Part shown: positions 1 to 10,190 of the stretch, one piece after another
Layout of the letters: each line of letters opens with the position of its first letter
Position numbering within the stretch: position 1 is the first letter of the stretch
DNA from: Variovorax sp. OV700
GTDB lineage: Bacteria > Pseudomonadota > Gammaproteobacteria > Burkholderiales > Burkholderiaceae_C
DNA length: 64,000 bases
Direction of reading: 5' to 3'
NCBI RefSeq assembly: GCF_900099805.1
Contig: NZ_FNDR01000019.1
Coordinates: 1 to 64,000 of the forward strand
The notes under the pieces: model-generated
Told to the model about the DNA's origin: nothing
The model's input: only the letters and a program-made list of their open reading frames with translations
The model's database searches: none
Made by a program: the position numbers and the translations under genes

Positions 1-93
<93 letters not shown>

Positions 94-236
94 TCAATCC
101 TTGAAAGAGCATTCCCGTGTATTGGTTTTATGTCTGCACCCGATTGCTGGTTCGCCTCGCACGGGAACGTGGCGGCACCGGATCGCAGACAAAGAGAGCC
201 GCGCACTGCGTGACCCTGCATTCTTTTAATCAGTTG

Positions 237-276
237 GGGACAGAGCAGATTTGCTGCGCAAATCCTGGTCTGTCCC
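237..276. repeat. 40-nt imperfect palindrome between fusA and tuf
   Basis: Outer arms GGGACAGA (237-244) and TCTGTCCC (269-276) enclose inner arms GATTTGC (248-254) and GCAAATC (258-264) around a 3-nt loop. The result is a two-tier hairpin in the 195-bp fusA-tuf spacer. There is no U-tract, so it is unlikely to be a simple terminator. It looks like a REP-type extragenic palindrome or an mRNA processing or stability structure inside the str transcript. The rest of the spacer shows nothing else I can name. Confidence 0.55.
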
Positions 277-285
277 GCAAAGACA

Positions 286-2385
286 TTACTTAGCGCGAGC
301 TGCCACGATGGCTTCTGCAACGTTGCGCGGAGCTTCAGCGTAGTGCTTGAACTCCATCGTGTACGTGGCACGGCCTTGCGACATCGAACGCAGCGTGGTC
401 GAGTAGCCGAACATTTCCGACAGCGGCACTTCGGCCTTGATGGCCTTGCCGCCACCGATCATGTCTTCCATGCCCTGCACCATGCCGCGACGTGACGACA
501 GGTCGCCCATCACGTTGCCGGCGTAGTCTTCAGGCGTTTCGACTTCCACGGCCATCATCGGCTCGAGAATCACGGGGCTGGCCTTGCGGGCGCCTTCCTT
601 GAAACCGAAGATGGCGGCCATCTTGAACGCCATTTCGTTCGAGTCCACGTCGTGGTACGAGCCGAAGTGCAGCGTGACCTTGACGTCGACAACGGGGTAG
701 CCCGCCAGCACGCCCTGGGTCAGTGCTTCCACAACGCCCTTTTCCACTGCGGGGATGTATTCGCGAGGAACCACACCGCCCTTGATGGCGTCGACGAACT
801 CGAAGCCCTTGCCCGCTTCCTGCGGCTCGAGCTTCAGGATGACGTGACCGTACTGGCCCTTGCCGCCCGACTGGCGAACGAACTTGCCTTCGGCATCTTC
901 GACGGTCTTGCGGATCGTTTCGCGGTAGGCCACCTGGGGCTTGCCCACGTTGGCTTCCACGCCGAACTCGCGCTTCATGCGGTCCACGATGATTTCGAGG
1001 TGAAGCTCGCCCATGCCGGCGATGATGGTCTGGCCCGATTCTTCGTCGGTCTTGACGCGGAACGACGGGTCTTCCTGTGCCAGGCGTTGCAGGGCGATGC
1101 CCATCTTTTCCTGGTCGACCTTGGTCTTGGGCTCGACGGCCTGGGAGATCACCGATTCCGGGAACACCATGCGCTCGAGCGTCAGGATGGCGGCGGGATC
1201 GCACAGGGTTTCGCCCGTGGTCACTTCCTTGAGGCCAATACAGGCAGCGATGTCGCCGGCGCGGATTTCGCTCACTTCGACGCGATTGTTGGCGTGCATC
1301 TGCACGATCCGGCCGATGCGCTCTTTCTTGCCGCGCACCGGGTTGTAGACGCTGTCGCCCTTGGTCAGCACGCCGGAATAGACGCGAACGAAGGTCAGCT
1401 GGCCGACGAACGGGTCGGTCATGAGCTTGAATGCGAGCGCGGAGAACTTCTCGTCGTCGTCGGCCTTGCGGGTCGTCGGCACTTCGTCTTCGTCCATGCC
1501 CTTGACCGGCGGGATGTCCGTCGGTGCGGGCATGTATTCGACGACAGCGTCGAGCATGGCTTGCACGCCCTTGTTCTTGAAGGCCGAGCCGCACAGCATC
1601 GGCTGGATTTCGCCGGCGATGGTGCGTTGGCGGATCGCAGCCTTGATTTCGGCTTCGGTCAGCTCATTGCCTTCGAGGTACTTGTTCATGAGCTCTTCGC
1701 TCGCTTCGGCAGCGGCTTCGACGAGCTTTTCGCGGTACTCGGCACACACCTCGGCCAGGTCGGCCGGGATTTCACCGTACTTGAAGGTCACGCCCTTTTC
1801 TTCGTCCCAGATGATCGATTTCATCTTGACGAGGTCGACGATGCCCTGGAAGCGCTCTTCGGCGCCGATCGGGATCTGGATCACGACGGGGTTGGCCTTC
1901 AGGCGGTCCACCATCATCTGGCGCACGCGCAGGAAGTCGGCGCCGGTGCGGTCCATCTTGTTGACGAACGCGAGACGCGGAACCTTGTACTTGTTGGCCT
2001 GGCGCCAGACGGTTTCGGACTGGGGCTGCACGCCGCCGACCGCGTCGTACACCATGACCGCGCCGTCCAGCACGCGCATCGAGCGCTCGACTTCAATGGT
2101 GAAGTCCACGTGGCCGGGGGTGTCGATGATGTTGATGCGGTGTTCGTCGAACGTGCCCGCCATGCCCTTCCAGAAGCAGGTGGTGGCAGCCGAGGTGATC
2201 GTGATGCCGCGCTCTTGCTCTTGCTCCATCCAGTCCATCGTGGCGGCGCCATCGTGCACTTCACCGATCTTGTGGTTCACACCGGTGTAGAACAGGATGC
2301 GCTCGGTCGTCGTGGTCTTGCCGGCGTCGATGTGCGCGGAGATGCCGATGTTGCGGTAGCGCTCGATGGGGGTCTTGCGGGACAT
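286..2385 (-). CDS. fusA: Elongation factor G
   Basis: This 699-residue protein is a full-length EF-G, the GTPase that drives ribosomal translocation and, with RRF, ribosome recycling. The G motifs are intact: AHIDAGKT at residues 17-24, DTPGH at 88-92 and NKMD at 142-145. Domains II-V follow without interruption. The gene sits between rpsG and tuf in the canonical str operon order. The start at [11 protein letters not shown] matches the family N-terminus. A weak GA-rich ribosome-binding site precedes it, and the 96-bp spacer to rpsG suggests cotranscription. Confidence 0.98.
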   Translation of the reverse strand: MSRKTPIERYRNIGISAHIDAGKTTTTERILFYTGVNHKIGEVHDGAATMDWMEQEQERGITITSAATTCFWKGMAGTFDEHRINIIDTPGHVDFTIEVERSMRVLDGAVMVYDAVGGVQPQSETVWRQANKYKVPRLAFVNKMDRTGADFLRVRQMMVDRLKANPVVIQIPIGAEERFQGIVDLVKMKSIIWDEEKGVTFKYGEIPADLAEVCAEYREKLVEAAAEASEELMNKYLEGNELTEAEIKAAIRQRTIAGEIQPMLCGSAFKNKGVQAMLDAVVEYMPAPTDIPPVKGMDEDEVPTTRKADDDEKFSALAFKLMTDPFVGQLTFVRVYSGVLTKGDSVYNPVRGKKERIGRIVQMHANNRVEVSEIRAGDIAACIGLKEVTTGETLCDPAAILTLERMVFPESVISQAVEPKTKVDQEKMGIALQRLAQEDPSFRVKTDEESGQTIIAGMGELHLEIIVDRMKREFGVEANVGKPQVAYRETIRKTVEDAEGKFVRQSGGKGQYGHVILKLEPQEAGKGFEFVDAIKGGVVPREYIPAVEKGVVEALTQGVLAGYPVVDVKVTLHFGSYHDVDSNEMAFKMAAIFGFKEGARKASPVILEPMMAVEVETPEDYAGNVMGDLSSRRGMVQGMEDMIGGGKAIKAEVPLSEMFGYSTTLRSMSQGRATYTMEFKHYAEAPRNVAEAIVAARAK

Positions 2386-2481
2386 GATTTACTTTCGGGT
2401 TAAATGCGTTGAGCGCTGGGCCTTGAGCCCGGGCGACATCGCCCGACACTCAACACCCAACGCCCAAGCGAAGTTTGATTC

Positions 2482-2955
2482 TTAGAAGCGGAAGTGGCTG
2501 AAAGCGCGGTTGGCTTCTGCCATGCGGTGCACTTCGTCGCGCTTCTTCATGGCGCCGCCACGGCCTTCCGTGGCTTCCATCAGCTCGTTGGCCAGACGCA
2601 GGGCCATCGACTTTTCGCCACGCTTGCGGGCGGCTTCCTTGATCCAGCGCATCGAGAGCGCCAGACGGCGCACCGGACGCACTTCGACCGGCACCTGGTA
2701 GTTCGCACCACCGACGCGGCGCGACTTCACTTCGACCATCGGCTTCACGTTGTTGATGGCAACGGTGAAAGCTTCGAGCGGGTCCTTGTCAGGGTTCTTC
2801 TTTTCGATGAACTCGAGCGCGCCATAAATGATGCGCTCGGCGATCGCCTTCTTGCCGCCTTCCATGATCACGTTCATGAACTTCGACAGCTCGACATTGC
2901 CGTACTTGGGATCCGGCAGGATTTCACGTTTGGGGACTTCGCGACGACGTGGCAT
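2482..2955 (-). CDS. rpsG: 30S ribosomal protein S7
   Basis: This 157-residue protein matches S7, the primary 16S rRNA-binding protein that nucleates assembly of the 30S head. The N-terminus [10 protein letters not shown] and the conserved basic segments are typical. Its length is within the usual 156-157 for betaproteobacteria. It lies between rpsL and fusA in the str operon. In E. coli S7 is the translational autoregulator of this operon through the rpsL-rpsG spacer. The spacer here (2956-3105, 150 bp) is long enough to hold such a site, but I cannot identify it by eye. Confidence 0.98.
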   Translation of the reverse strand: MPRRREVPKREILPDPKYGNVELSKFMNVIMEGGKKAIAERIIYGALEFIEKKNPDKDPLEAFTVAINNVKPMVEVKSRRVGGANYQVPVEVRPVRRLALSMRWIKEAARKRGEKSMALRLANELMEATEGRGGAMKKRDEVHRMAEANRAFSHFRF

Positions 2956-3105
2956 GTTACTAACCTCTTTGCTTCAGTTGGCACCGTTTCCGGCACCGCG
3001 AGAGCCATTCCGGACCCTCACTTACTCGACCCGACATTGGGTCACTTCGTTCGATGTGCCCGCCAAGGCAACCGAACACCGTTTGTTTTTTTACGACAGG
3101 AAGGC

Positions 3106-3483
<378 letters not shown>

Positions 3484-3528
3484 GAATGAATTAGTCCCAA
3501 AACACCCCGGTCCTGGCCCTGAAGCCGT

Positions 3529-3556
3529 CCTTTCCTTGACGTGACGCAAGGAAAGG
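3529..3556 (-). promoter_or_regulatory. Leader hairpin of the str operon
   Basis: Perfect 10-bp arms (3529-3538 and 3547-3556) around an 8-nt loop form a strong hairpin in the 5' leader of rpsL, about 45 nt before the start codon. A second smaller palindrome (TTCGGAA/TTCCGAA, 3586-3601) lies close to the predicted transcription start. There is no U-run after either, so these are leader structures rather than terminators. A role in attenuation or mRNA stability is inference. Confidence 0.5.
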
Positions 3557-3610
3557 AAACCGGGAATAACGAAAACGTGAAACCCTTCGGAAAATTCCGA
3601 AAAGCCCACG

Positions 3611-3639
3611 AGTATAGCAGTCGACCCCGCCGTCAGCAA
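3611..3639 (-). promoter_or_regulatory. Predicted sigma-70 promoter of the str operon
   Basis: Read on the minus strand, TTGCTG (3634-3639) is followed after exactly 17 nt by TATACT (3611-3616), which is preceded by TGC and so gives an extended -10. The predicted start is near 3604, about 120 nt before rpsL. It sits immediately downstream of the dacA stop codon. Strong ribosomal-protein transcription fits this near-consensus match. Confidence 0.7.
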
Positions 3640-3655
3640 TTGCTACGCGCTGGCT

Positions 3656-4825
3656 TCACTTGATCCAGAGTCGAACGGCATCCCAGGCGCGGCCAAAAAT
3701 ACCCGCCTGCTCGACGCCCTCGAGGGCCACCAGCGGCACATCGGCCAAAGGCTGGTCGTCCAGGGTCACCTTGAGCGAGCCCACGGCCTGGTACTTGGTA
3801 AACGGCGCCACCAGCGGATCGGGGCGCGCCACCTGGGTCTTGATCTTGTTGGCGGTACCCGTCGGTACCGCGACCACGATCGCTTCCGGACGGCCCAGCT
3901 TGAGCGTATTGGCCTTGCCCTTCCAGACCGCCGGCGTGGCAGCGGGCTGGCCGGCGTCGAACAGGCGCACGGCGTCGTAGGCCGTGTAGCCCCAGTTCAG
4001 CAGTTTTTGCGACTCGTTGGCGCGCACGGTTTCGCCCGACGTGCCCAGCACGATCGACAGCAGGCGGCGGCCGCCGGTCAGGTTGGGAAAATCGCGCTTG
4101 GCGGTGGCGATCATGCAGTAGCCGGCCGCCTCGGTATGGCCGGTCTTGAGGCCGTCGACAGTCGGGTCGCGGAACAGCAGCAGGTTGCGGTTGGTGTCGT
4201 TGGTCGAAGGCGTGCCGGGGTAGCGGTACTTCTTGATGGCGTAGTACTTGGCTTCCTCGGGGAAGTCGCGAACCAGGCGCGTCGCAAGAATGCTCAGGTC
4301 GCGCGCCGTGGTGGTGTGGCCGGGCGCCGTGAGGCCCTCGGGGTTCTTGTAGGCGGTGTTCTTCATGCCCAGCGCCTTGGCCTGCGCGTTCATGAGTTCG
4401 ACGAAATGCTCCACCGTGCCGCCCACGCCTTCGGCCAGCGCCACCGTGGCGTCGTTGCCCGACTGGACGATGAGCCCCTTGATCAGGTCTTCGACCGGCA
4501 CCTGCATCTTCGGGTCGATGAACATGCGCGAACCGGGCATCTTCCAGGCGCGCTGGCTGACGGGCATGGTCTGGGTCAGCGTGATCTTCTTGGCGCGCAG
4601 CGCGTCGAAGACGATGTAGGCCGACATCAGCTTGGTGAGCGAGGCCGGCTCGACCGGGCTGTCGATGTCCTTCTGGGCGAGGATCTGGTTGGCCGTGACG
4701 TCGAGCAGCAGATAGCTGCGCGCGGCAATTTCCGGCGGTGCCGGCACCTGGGCGGCGGCAATCATGCAGACCGAGGCGGCGGCGCTCAGCACCAGGGCGC
4801 GAAACGCGTCAAGAAAACGATTCAT
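3656..4825 (-). CDS. dacA: D-alanyl-D-alanine carboxypeptidase (PBP5/6 family)
   Basis: This 389-residue protein trims the terminal D-Ala from peptidoglycan pentapeptides in the periplasm. The start chosen (MNRFLDAFRA) gives a clean signal peptide ending near residue 26. A GTG start 15 codons upstream, overlapping the preceding gene, is possible. The active-site motifs are S62-L-T-K65, SGN and KTG (in DGLKTGHTEAAGY), in the expected order. A C-terminal beta domain ends in WDAVRLWIK, which could act as the amphipathic membrane anchor typical of PBP5. It is the last gene of a minus-strand cluster headed by hemJ. Confidence 0.9.
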   Translation of the reverse strand: MNRFLDAFRALVLSAAASVCMIAAAQVPAPPEIAARSYLLLDVTANQILAQKDIDSPVEPASLTKLMSAYIVFDALRAKKITLTQTMPVSQRAWKMPGSRMFIDPKMQVPVEDLIKGLIVQSGNDATVALAEGVGGTVEHFVELMNAQAKALGMKNTAYKNPEGLTAPGHTTTARDLSILATRLVRDFPEEAKYYAIKKYRYPGTPSTNDTNRNLLLFRDPTVDGLKTGHTEAAGYCMIATAKRDFPNLTGGRRLLSIVLGTSGETVRANESQKLLNWGYTAYDAVRLFDAGQPAATPAVWKGKANTLKLGRPEAIVVAVPTGTANKIKTQVARPDPLVAPFTKYQAVGSLKVTLDDQPLADVPLVALEGVEQAGIFGRAWDAVRLWIK

Positions 4826-4866
4826 GGGAGAGATTGGGAGAAAACGAAAACAAGCCCGCAGGGCTT

Positions 4867-5505
4867 TCACGCGATGCCCGCGCGCAGATGGCGGACGACC
4901 AGACTTTTGAGCAGCGGCAATTGTCCGTGAAAGAAATGGCCGCCCCCGGGGACAACCGTGACAGGAAGTGACTGCGGCCGCGCCCAGTCCATGACGGCCG
5001 ACAGCGGCACCGTGTCGTCGGCTTCGCCGTGGACCACCAGCGTGCGCTCGTGCGCGTCGGCCGGCAGCGTGGCCACGGCAAAGCGCGAGGCAGCAGTTCC
5101 GACCAGAACGAGCTGCCGAATGTCGCGCGACGCCCAGAGCTTTTCGGCCGTGCAGCTCGCAACGAAGGCGCCGAACGAAAACCCGGCAATGGCCAGCGGC
5201 CCCTCGGGAGCGAGTTGTTCGACGACGTTCAGCATGTCTTCGCGCTCGCCGCGGCCTTCATCGTGCACGCCTTCGCTCGCACCCACGCCGCGAAAGTTGA
5301 AGCGCACCGCGGTCCAGCCGCAGGCGACGAATGCACGCGCCAGGGTCTGCACCACCTTGTTGTCCATGGTGCCGCCGAACAGCGGATGCGGATGGGCGAT
5401 GACCGCGATGCCGCGCGCGCCATCGGCTTCGGACGGCTGGTCGCGCTGCACCTCGATGACGCCGGCGGCGCCTTGGAGGCGGATCTTTTCGGTCTGGGAG
5501 TTCAT
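4867..5505 (-). CDS. Alpha/beta hydrolase (COG2945-like)
   Basis: This 212-residue single-domain hydrolase has HPHPLFGG at 38-45 (oxyanion region), nucleophile elbow GFSFG with Ser110, an acid in HGEADDT (about Asp163/164) and His190 in GGGHFFHG. It has the catalytic triad and length of the small cytosolic esterase-like family often annotated as alpha/beta hydrolase or dienelactone-hydrolase-like. The substrate is unknown. It lies between the ferredoxin gene and dacA and its stop lies within the possible GTG start region of dacA, which suggests one transcript. Confidence 0.8.
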   Translation of the reverse strand: MNSQTEKIRLQGAAGVIEVQRDQPSEADGARGIAVIAHPHPLFGGTMDNKVVQTLARAFVACGWTAVRFNFRGVGASEGVHDEGRGEREDMLNVVEQLAPEGPLAIAGFSFGAFVASCTAEKLWASRDIRQLVLVGTAASRFAVATLPADAHERTLVVHGEADDTVPLSAVMDWARPQSLPVTVVPGGGHFFHGQLPLLKSLVVRHLRAGIA

Positions 5506-5577
5506 GGGGCTGGGAATGGAACGGCCCGGCGGCGGCAGGCTGGGTGGACGGTACGAGCGCGGGACTTCCGGAAAAGT

Positions 5578-5931
5578 TCAGCGGCCGACATCTGGCGGCA
5601 GCACGAGGCGTTCGACGACATTGCCGTTCTTCAGATGCGACTCGACGATTTCGTCGATGTCTTCGGCATCGACGAAGGTGTACCAGACCGCCTCGGGGTA
5701 GACCACCGCCACGGGCCCGCCCGCGCAACGATCGAGACAGCCGGCCTTGTTGACCCTGACCTTGCCCGGGCCGGCCAACCCCGCCTCCTTGACCTTTGCC
5801 TTGCAGCGGTCGAAACCTTGCTGGGCGTTGTGCAGGGCGCAGCAGTCTTCACCGTTCTTGCGCTCGTTGAGACAGAAGAAGATGTGGCGGCCGTAGTAGC
5901 CGTGCGGCGCGGCGGGAGTGGAACTGGGCAT
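5578..5931 (-). CDS. (2Fe-2S) ferredoxin, thioredoxin-like fold
   Basis: This 117-residue protein resembles the thioredoxin-like [2Fe-2S] ferredoxins (Aquifex/Clostridium type, related to the NuoE C-terminal domain). Cysteines at 20, 30/31, 65 and 69 give the C-x9-C...C-x3-C ligand pattern (GCLDRC). There is no signal peptide, so it is cytosolic. It probably passes electrons to an unidentified partner. The neighbours (VanZ-like protein, hydrolase) do not reveal it. The distance to the hydrolase start is 72 bp. Confidence 0.8.
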   Translation of the reverse strand: MPSSTPAAPHGYYGRHIFFCLNERKNGEDCCALHNAQQGFDRCKAKVKEAGLAGPGKVRVNKAGCLDRCAGGPVAVVYPEAVWYTFVDAEDIDEIVESHLKNGNVVERLVLPPDVGR

Positions 5932-5975
5932 CCATGGATTTTAGTGACGCCCGCCATGCGCCATCGAGCACGCTC

Positions 5976-7091
5976 TCAACCGGCCTGGCGTCCGCGGCGC
6001 GACAGCGCGGCCACCACATAGGCCAGCACCGCGAACGGCCACACCCAACCCAGCCACTGCGCCAGGCCGTGAAAGCGGATGAAGCGCCCCTGCTCCCAGG
6101 TGGCCAGGGTCTGCGCGAAATACGCGCTCTCGGGCGCCTGGTTCAAAAGGCTCAGCTGGATCACCAGGCCCACCAGCAGCAAGGCCGCGCACAGCCGGCG
6201 CGGCGCCCCCAGCAGCAGCATGCCCGCAATCAAAGCACTCGCAATGCCGACCTGCACCGGCAGGCCCAGCCAGGCCCACGCATGCTCCGGTCCGTAGCTC
6301 AAGGCCGCCGACAGCGCCGAGGCGCCAATGCCGGCCAGCAGCGTGAGCGGCAGCAGCACGGCGCGACGGGCCACCGTGCGCGTCACCAGGAAGGCCAGCA
6401 GGCAAGGCACCAGGGCACCGAGCATCACGCACAGCAGTTCGGCAGCGGGCACCAACGGCTCGAGCTCGAACTGGCGAAGCGGCATCCAGTCGATGAAAGG
6501 CGTGTCGAGCAGCCACTCCGAGATTGCGACCTCGAGCCGCTCGAACACCTGGCCGAGCCCGAAGGTCACGGCTGCCGGAAACAGGAGCGCGATGGGCCAC
6601 AGCGCCAGCAGCACCAGCGCGCCGCGAGACTCTTCGACGAACCATTGCGAGCGCGTGCGGCTCCAGTGCGCCACCGCGCCAAGGCGCTCCAGCCCCACCG
6701 CCAGCATCGCCCCCAGAAGGGCGCCGGAGGTGTTCAGCCCCAGGTCGACATTGGAAGGAATGCGCGCCGGAAGATAGCTTTGCAGCGTCTCCATCGCAAA
6801 AGCCACCGCTGCGCCGGCCACGGTTGCGCGCAGCATGGCTCGCCAGACGCTCGCGTCGCGTCGCGTGCGCAGCACGGCCAGCGCGCAAAGAAAGCCGAAG
6901 GGCACGTAGCCGCCGACATTGATCGCGAAATCGAACCCCGTCCAATACTTGGGCCACGACGCCGACAAATAGGCCCAGGGTGCAATGCCCTGGTCGCGCC
7001 AGTCGGCGAACGGATAAAGGCTGGCATAGACGATCAGCGCCGCATAGGCGAGCGCAAGGGGCAGCGCGGCGGTCTTGTGCTGCGTCTCCAC
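5976..7091 (-). CDS. VanZ-like multi-pass membrane protein
   Basis: This 371-residue integral membrane protein has about ten hydrophobic helices. The N-terminal part (first about 130 residues, with SLYPFADW and the INVGGYVPFGFL segment) matches the VanZ-like family named after the teicoplanin-resistance accessory protein. The function of chromosomal VanZ-like proteins is largely unknown. The gene starts 9 bp after the hemJ-like gene and is probably cotranscribed with it. The C-terminal half is additional hydrophobic sequence without a recognised domain. Confidence 0.75.
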   Translation of the reverse strand: METQHKTAALPLALAYAALIVYASLYPFADWRDQGIAPWAYLSASWPKYWTGFDFAINVGGYVPFGFLCALAVLRTRRDASVWRAMLRATVAGAAVAFAMETLQSYLPARIPSNVDLGLNTSGALLGAMLAVGLERLGAVAHWSRTRSQWFVEESRGALVLLALWPIALLFPAAVTFGLGQVFERLEVAISEWLLDTPFIDWMPLRQFELEPLVPAAELLCVMLGALVPCLLAFLVTRTVARRAVLLPLTLLAGIGASALSAALSYGPEHAWAWLGLPVQVGIASALIAGMLLLGAPRRLCAALLLVGLVIQLSLLNQAPESAYFAQTLATWEQGRFIRFHGLAQWLGWVWPFAVLAYVVAALSRRGRQAG

Positions 7092-7100
7092 CTTGGCGGC

Positions 7101-7529
7101 TCAGAACGGCTTGACGACCACCAGCACCACGATGCCCAGCAGCAGCAAGACGGGCAGTTCGTTGAACCAGCGGTACCAGCGATGGCTGCGCTGCTGGCCT
7201 CCGGCCACGAAGCGGCGCAGCAGCACGCCGCACCCATGGTGATACCCGACGGCGGCCAGGACCAGCGCCAGCTTGGCATGCATCCAGCCGTTGCCCGGTC
7301 CGCGTCCGATGCCATAGCCCAACCAGAGCCAAAGACCAAAACCCAAGGCCGGAATGGCCAGCAAAGTCGTAAACCGCAACAGCTTGCGCGCCATCAGCAG
7401 CAAGCGCTCACGTTCGGCAACGGACTCCGGCGGCACCATCGCCAGATTGACGAATATCCGGGGCAGATAGAACAACCCCGCGAACCAGCTCGCAATGAAG
7501 ACGATGTGAAAAGATTTGACCCAGAGCAT
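7101..7529 (-). CDS. hemJ: HemJ-type protoporphyrinogen oxidase (UPF0093/CopD-like)
   Basis: This 142-residue protein has four transmembrane helices. Conserved His8 in the first helix (KSFHIVFIASWFAGLFYLPR) and the H84-K86 pair (WMHAKLALV) are typical of HemJ, the heme-b-containing membrane enzyme that oxidises protoporphyrinogen IX to protoporphyrin IX. Length and topology fit, and hemB lies divergently nearby, which supports a heme role. CopD-family copper proteins share the fold, so the alternative is a generic CopD-like protein. It heads the minus-strand cluster running to dacA. Confidence 0.75.
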   Translation of the reverse strand: MLWVKSFHIVFIASWFAGLFYLPRIFVNLAMVPPESVAERERLLLMARKLLRFTTLLAIPALGFGLWLWLGYGIGRGPGNGWMHAKLALVLAAVGYHHGCGVLLRRFVAGGQQRSHRWYRWFNELPVLLLLGIVVLVVVKPF

Positions 7530-7593
7530 GGCGGCAGTTTAGTGGCCGGCCGCGCTCTTCCGGCCTTTGCCTGCCGGCACGGACGCAGCAGGC

Positions 7594-7623
7594 AAAAAAA
7601 AGCCCGACGTCTGCACGTCGGGC
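7594..7623 (-). terminator. Intrinsic terminator of the candidate small RNA
   Basis: Perfect 9-bp arms ACGTCGGGC/GCCCGACGT (7615-7623 and 7602-7610) surround a 4-nt loop. On the minus strand they are followed directly by eight U residues (7594-7601). No protein-coding gene ends upstream of it on that strand, so it must terminate a non-coding transcript or block read-through into hemJ. Confidence 0.85.
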
Positions 7624-7696
7624 TGGGAAGCCCTTTTGCTGTCACACATCAAGGCACCCGCTCAGGGAGGAAAAGCGGGGAGCGGCAAGCCGCCCG
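7594..7696 (-). ncRNA. Candidate small RNA with anti-Shine-Dalgarno loop, between hemJ and hemB
   Basis: The 338-bp hemJ-hemB gap (7530-7867) holds a self-contained transcription unit on the minus strand. A sigma-70-like promoter lies at 7703-7731, the predicted start is near 7696, and the unit ends at an intrinsic terminator at 7594-7623. The predicted RNA of about 100 nt has three hairpins. The first is a 6-bp stem with a CUUG tetraloop (about 7680-7695). The second has CCCGCU/AGCGGG arms (7674-7679 and 7657-7662) whose 11-nt loop UUUCCUCCCUG contains CCUCC, complementary to ribosome-binding sites. The third is the terminator. It does not resemble 4.5S, 6S or tmRNA by eye. A gene for a short peptide inside it is not convincing. 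The rest of the gap shows only presumed hemJ and hemB promoters that I cannot place. Confidence 0.6.
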
Positions 7697-7702
7697 CTTC
7701 AG

Positions 7703-7731
7703 AATTTAACAAAGACGAAACAAGGTTTCAA
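7703..7731 (-). promoter_or_regulatory. Promoter of the candidate small RNA
   Basis: Minus strand TTGAAA (7726-7731), 17-nt spacer, TAAATT (7703-7708). The spacing is ideal and both hexamers are close to consensus. The start predicted about 7 nt downstream falls at the base of the first hairpin. Confidence 0.6.
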
Positions 7732-7753
7732 GCGAAACGGCCACTTTCTTTGA

Positions 7754-8890
<1,137 letters not shown>

Positions 8891-8954
8891 CTCAACACCT
8901 TCGGGGTCCGAGGGCGGGCCCGACCGGCAATGAAAGAGAGCAACAAGGCGGCCC

Positions 8955-10109
8955 ATGCGAATCATTGAAATCAACCGCTCGCAGGTGAGCGAGCACCAGG
9001 CGCTGGCGCCGCTCACGGTGCCGGGCGCATGCGGCGCGCAAGGCTATCTCTGGATCTCGCTGACGCGGAACGAGTTTCGCGCCTCGCTGCCGGAAGTTCA
9101 GCAGATCCTGCAGTCGCTCTGCCTCACCCAGCTGGTCGACCTGCACGTGGCCGACCTGCTCAACGACCAGTTGCCGTCGCACTTCGACTACACCTCGAAA
9201 TACGACGTGCTGGTGTTCCGGCGCCTCTCGAGCGGTCCGGGCCAGGCGGCCGCGGGCAATGGCAAGGACGCCGGTGGCGGCGAACCGCCCCTTGCCGGGC
9301 GCCGCGGCCCCCCGGTGCTGCGCCGGGTCGACACCCGACCGGTGGGTTTCGCCGTGTTCGACCGCGTGTTGCTCTCGGTTCACCCCGAGGACGGCGTAGT
9401 GCGCGACGCCTTTGCCGCCCGGCTGCTGGCGGCCGGGTCGCCCGACGACCAGGGTGCCCCGGCGCTCGACGTGCGCGCCACCTCGGCCCGCGTGCCGACC
9501 GGCACCGCCGACCTGATGCTTCGGGTCATCAACCAGATCGTCGATGGCTATCTGGACATGCGCCGCGAGCTCACCCGCCAGCTCGACCACTGGCAGACCG
9601 AGTTGATCGATCCGCGCAGCCGCTTCACCAACTGGGGCGCGCTGATGGAAACCCGGCAGTCGCTGCATCACCTGGACGAAATCTGCGAGGACCAGCGCGC
9701 CGCCATACAGGACTGGATCGATTTGCTCGAAACTCTGCCGTCACCGAAAGGCGAAGCAGAGCAGCGCGAGCGGGAACTGATCATGGTGCGAAGCCGCGAC
9801 GTGCTCGAACACATCGAGCGCGTGGTGCATCACGTGCGCCGGCTCGAGCAGAACGCGGAAACCGCGGTGCAGATGCATTTCAGCGTCCAGGGCCACCGCG
9901 CCAACGACATCATGCGGGTGCTCACCGTGCTGACCGCCATCTTCCTTCCGCTCAACCTCATTGCCGGCATCTTCGGCATGAACTTCGAGTTCATTCCGCT
10001 GGTGCACAAGGCAGACGGTTTCTGGATCGCGATGAGCGCAATGTTGGCCATCGCGGTGCTGCTGGTCGTGATTTTCTGGCGCAAGCGCTATCTCGCGCGC
10101 ACACGCTGA
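8955..10109 (+). CDS. corA: CorA/ZntB-family divalent metal ion channel
   Basis: This 384-residue CorA-superfamily protein has a large cytosolic N-terminal domain ending in a long helix. Two C-terminal transmembrane helices follow, the first closing with the signature GMN at 341-343 and the second followed by WRKRYLARTR. CorA proteins form pentameric Mg2+ (or Ni2+/Co2+/Zn2+) channels. A Gly/Pro-rich insert around residues 96-118 (after RRLSSGPGQ) is not typical of E. coli CorA. It starts 64 bp after hemB and ends before a strong terminator at 10122-10156. Confidence 0.88.
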   Translation: MRIIEINRSQVSEHQALAPLTVPGACGAQGYLWISLTRNEFRASLPEVQQILQSLCLTQLVDLHVADLLNDQLPSHFDYTSKYDVLVFRRLSSGPGQAAAGNGKDAGGGEPPLAGRRGPPVLRRVDTRPVGFAVFDRVLLSVHPEDGVVRDAFAARLLAAGSPDDQGAPALDVRATSARVPTGTADLMLRVINQIVDGYLDMRRELTRQLDHWQTELIDPRSRFTNWGALMETRQSLHHLDEICEDQRAAIQDWIDLLETLPSPKGEAEQRERELIMVRSRDVLEHIERVVHHVRRLEQNAETAVQMHFSVQGHRANDIMRVLTVLTAIFLPLNLIAGIFGMNFEFIPLVHKADGFWIAMSAMLAIAVLLVVIFWRKRYLARTR

Positions 10110-10121
10110 CCCCTGCCCAAC

Positions 10122-10156
10122 AAAAAAGCCACGCTTTCGCGTGGCTTTCTTTTTAA
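10122..10156. terminator. Bidirectional terminator between corA and the repeat-protein gene
   Basis: Stem GCCACGC/GCGTGGC (10128-10134 and 10139-10145) is flanked by an A-run on the left and a T-rich run on the right. It can therefore terminate both corA (plus) and the convergent small secreted-protein gene (minus). Confidence 0.85.
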
Positions 10157-10190
10157 AAGCAGTCCCGAAGGGCCCGCCTTTCTTGCCGGC

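Noticed and set aside
652-2403. A 583-codon open frame on the plus strand across fusA
   Set aside because: It is antisense to a conserved, essential gene. Long antisense frames are expected in GC-rich DNA with strong codon bias, and its translation is low-complexity with no domain.
3656-4870. GTG start of the carboxypeptidase at 4870
   Set aside because: It adds 15 residues before a complete signal peptide. It remains possible because it overlaps the upstream stop, but MNRFLDAF is the better start.
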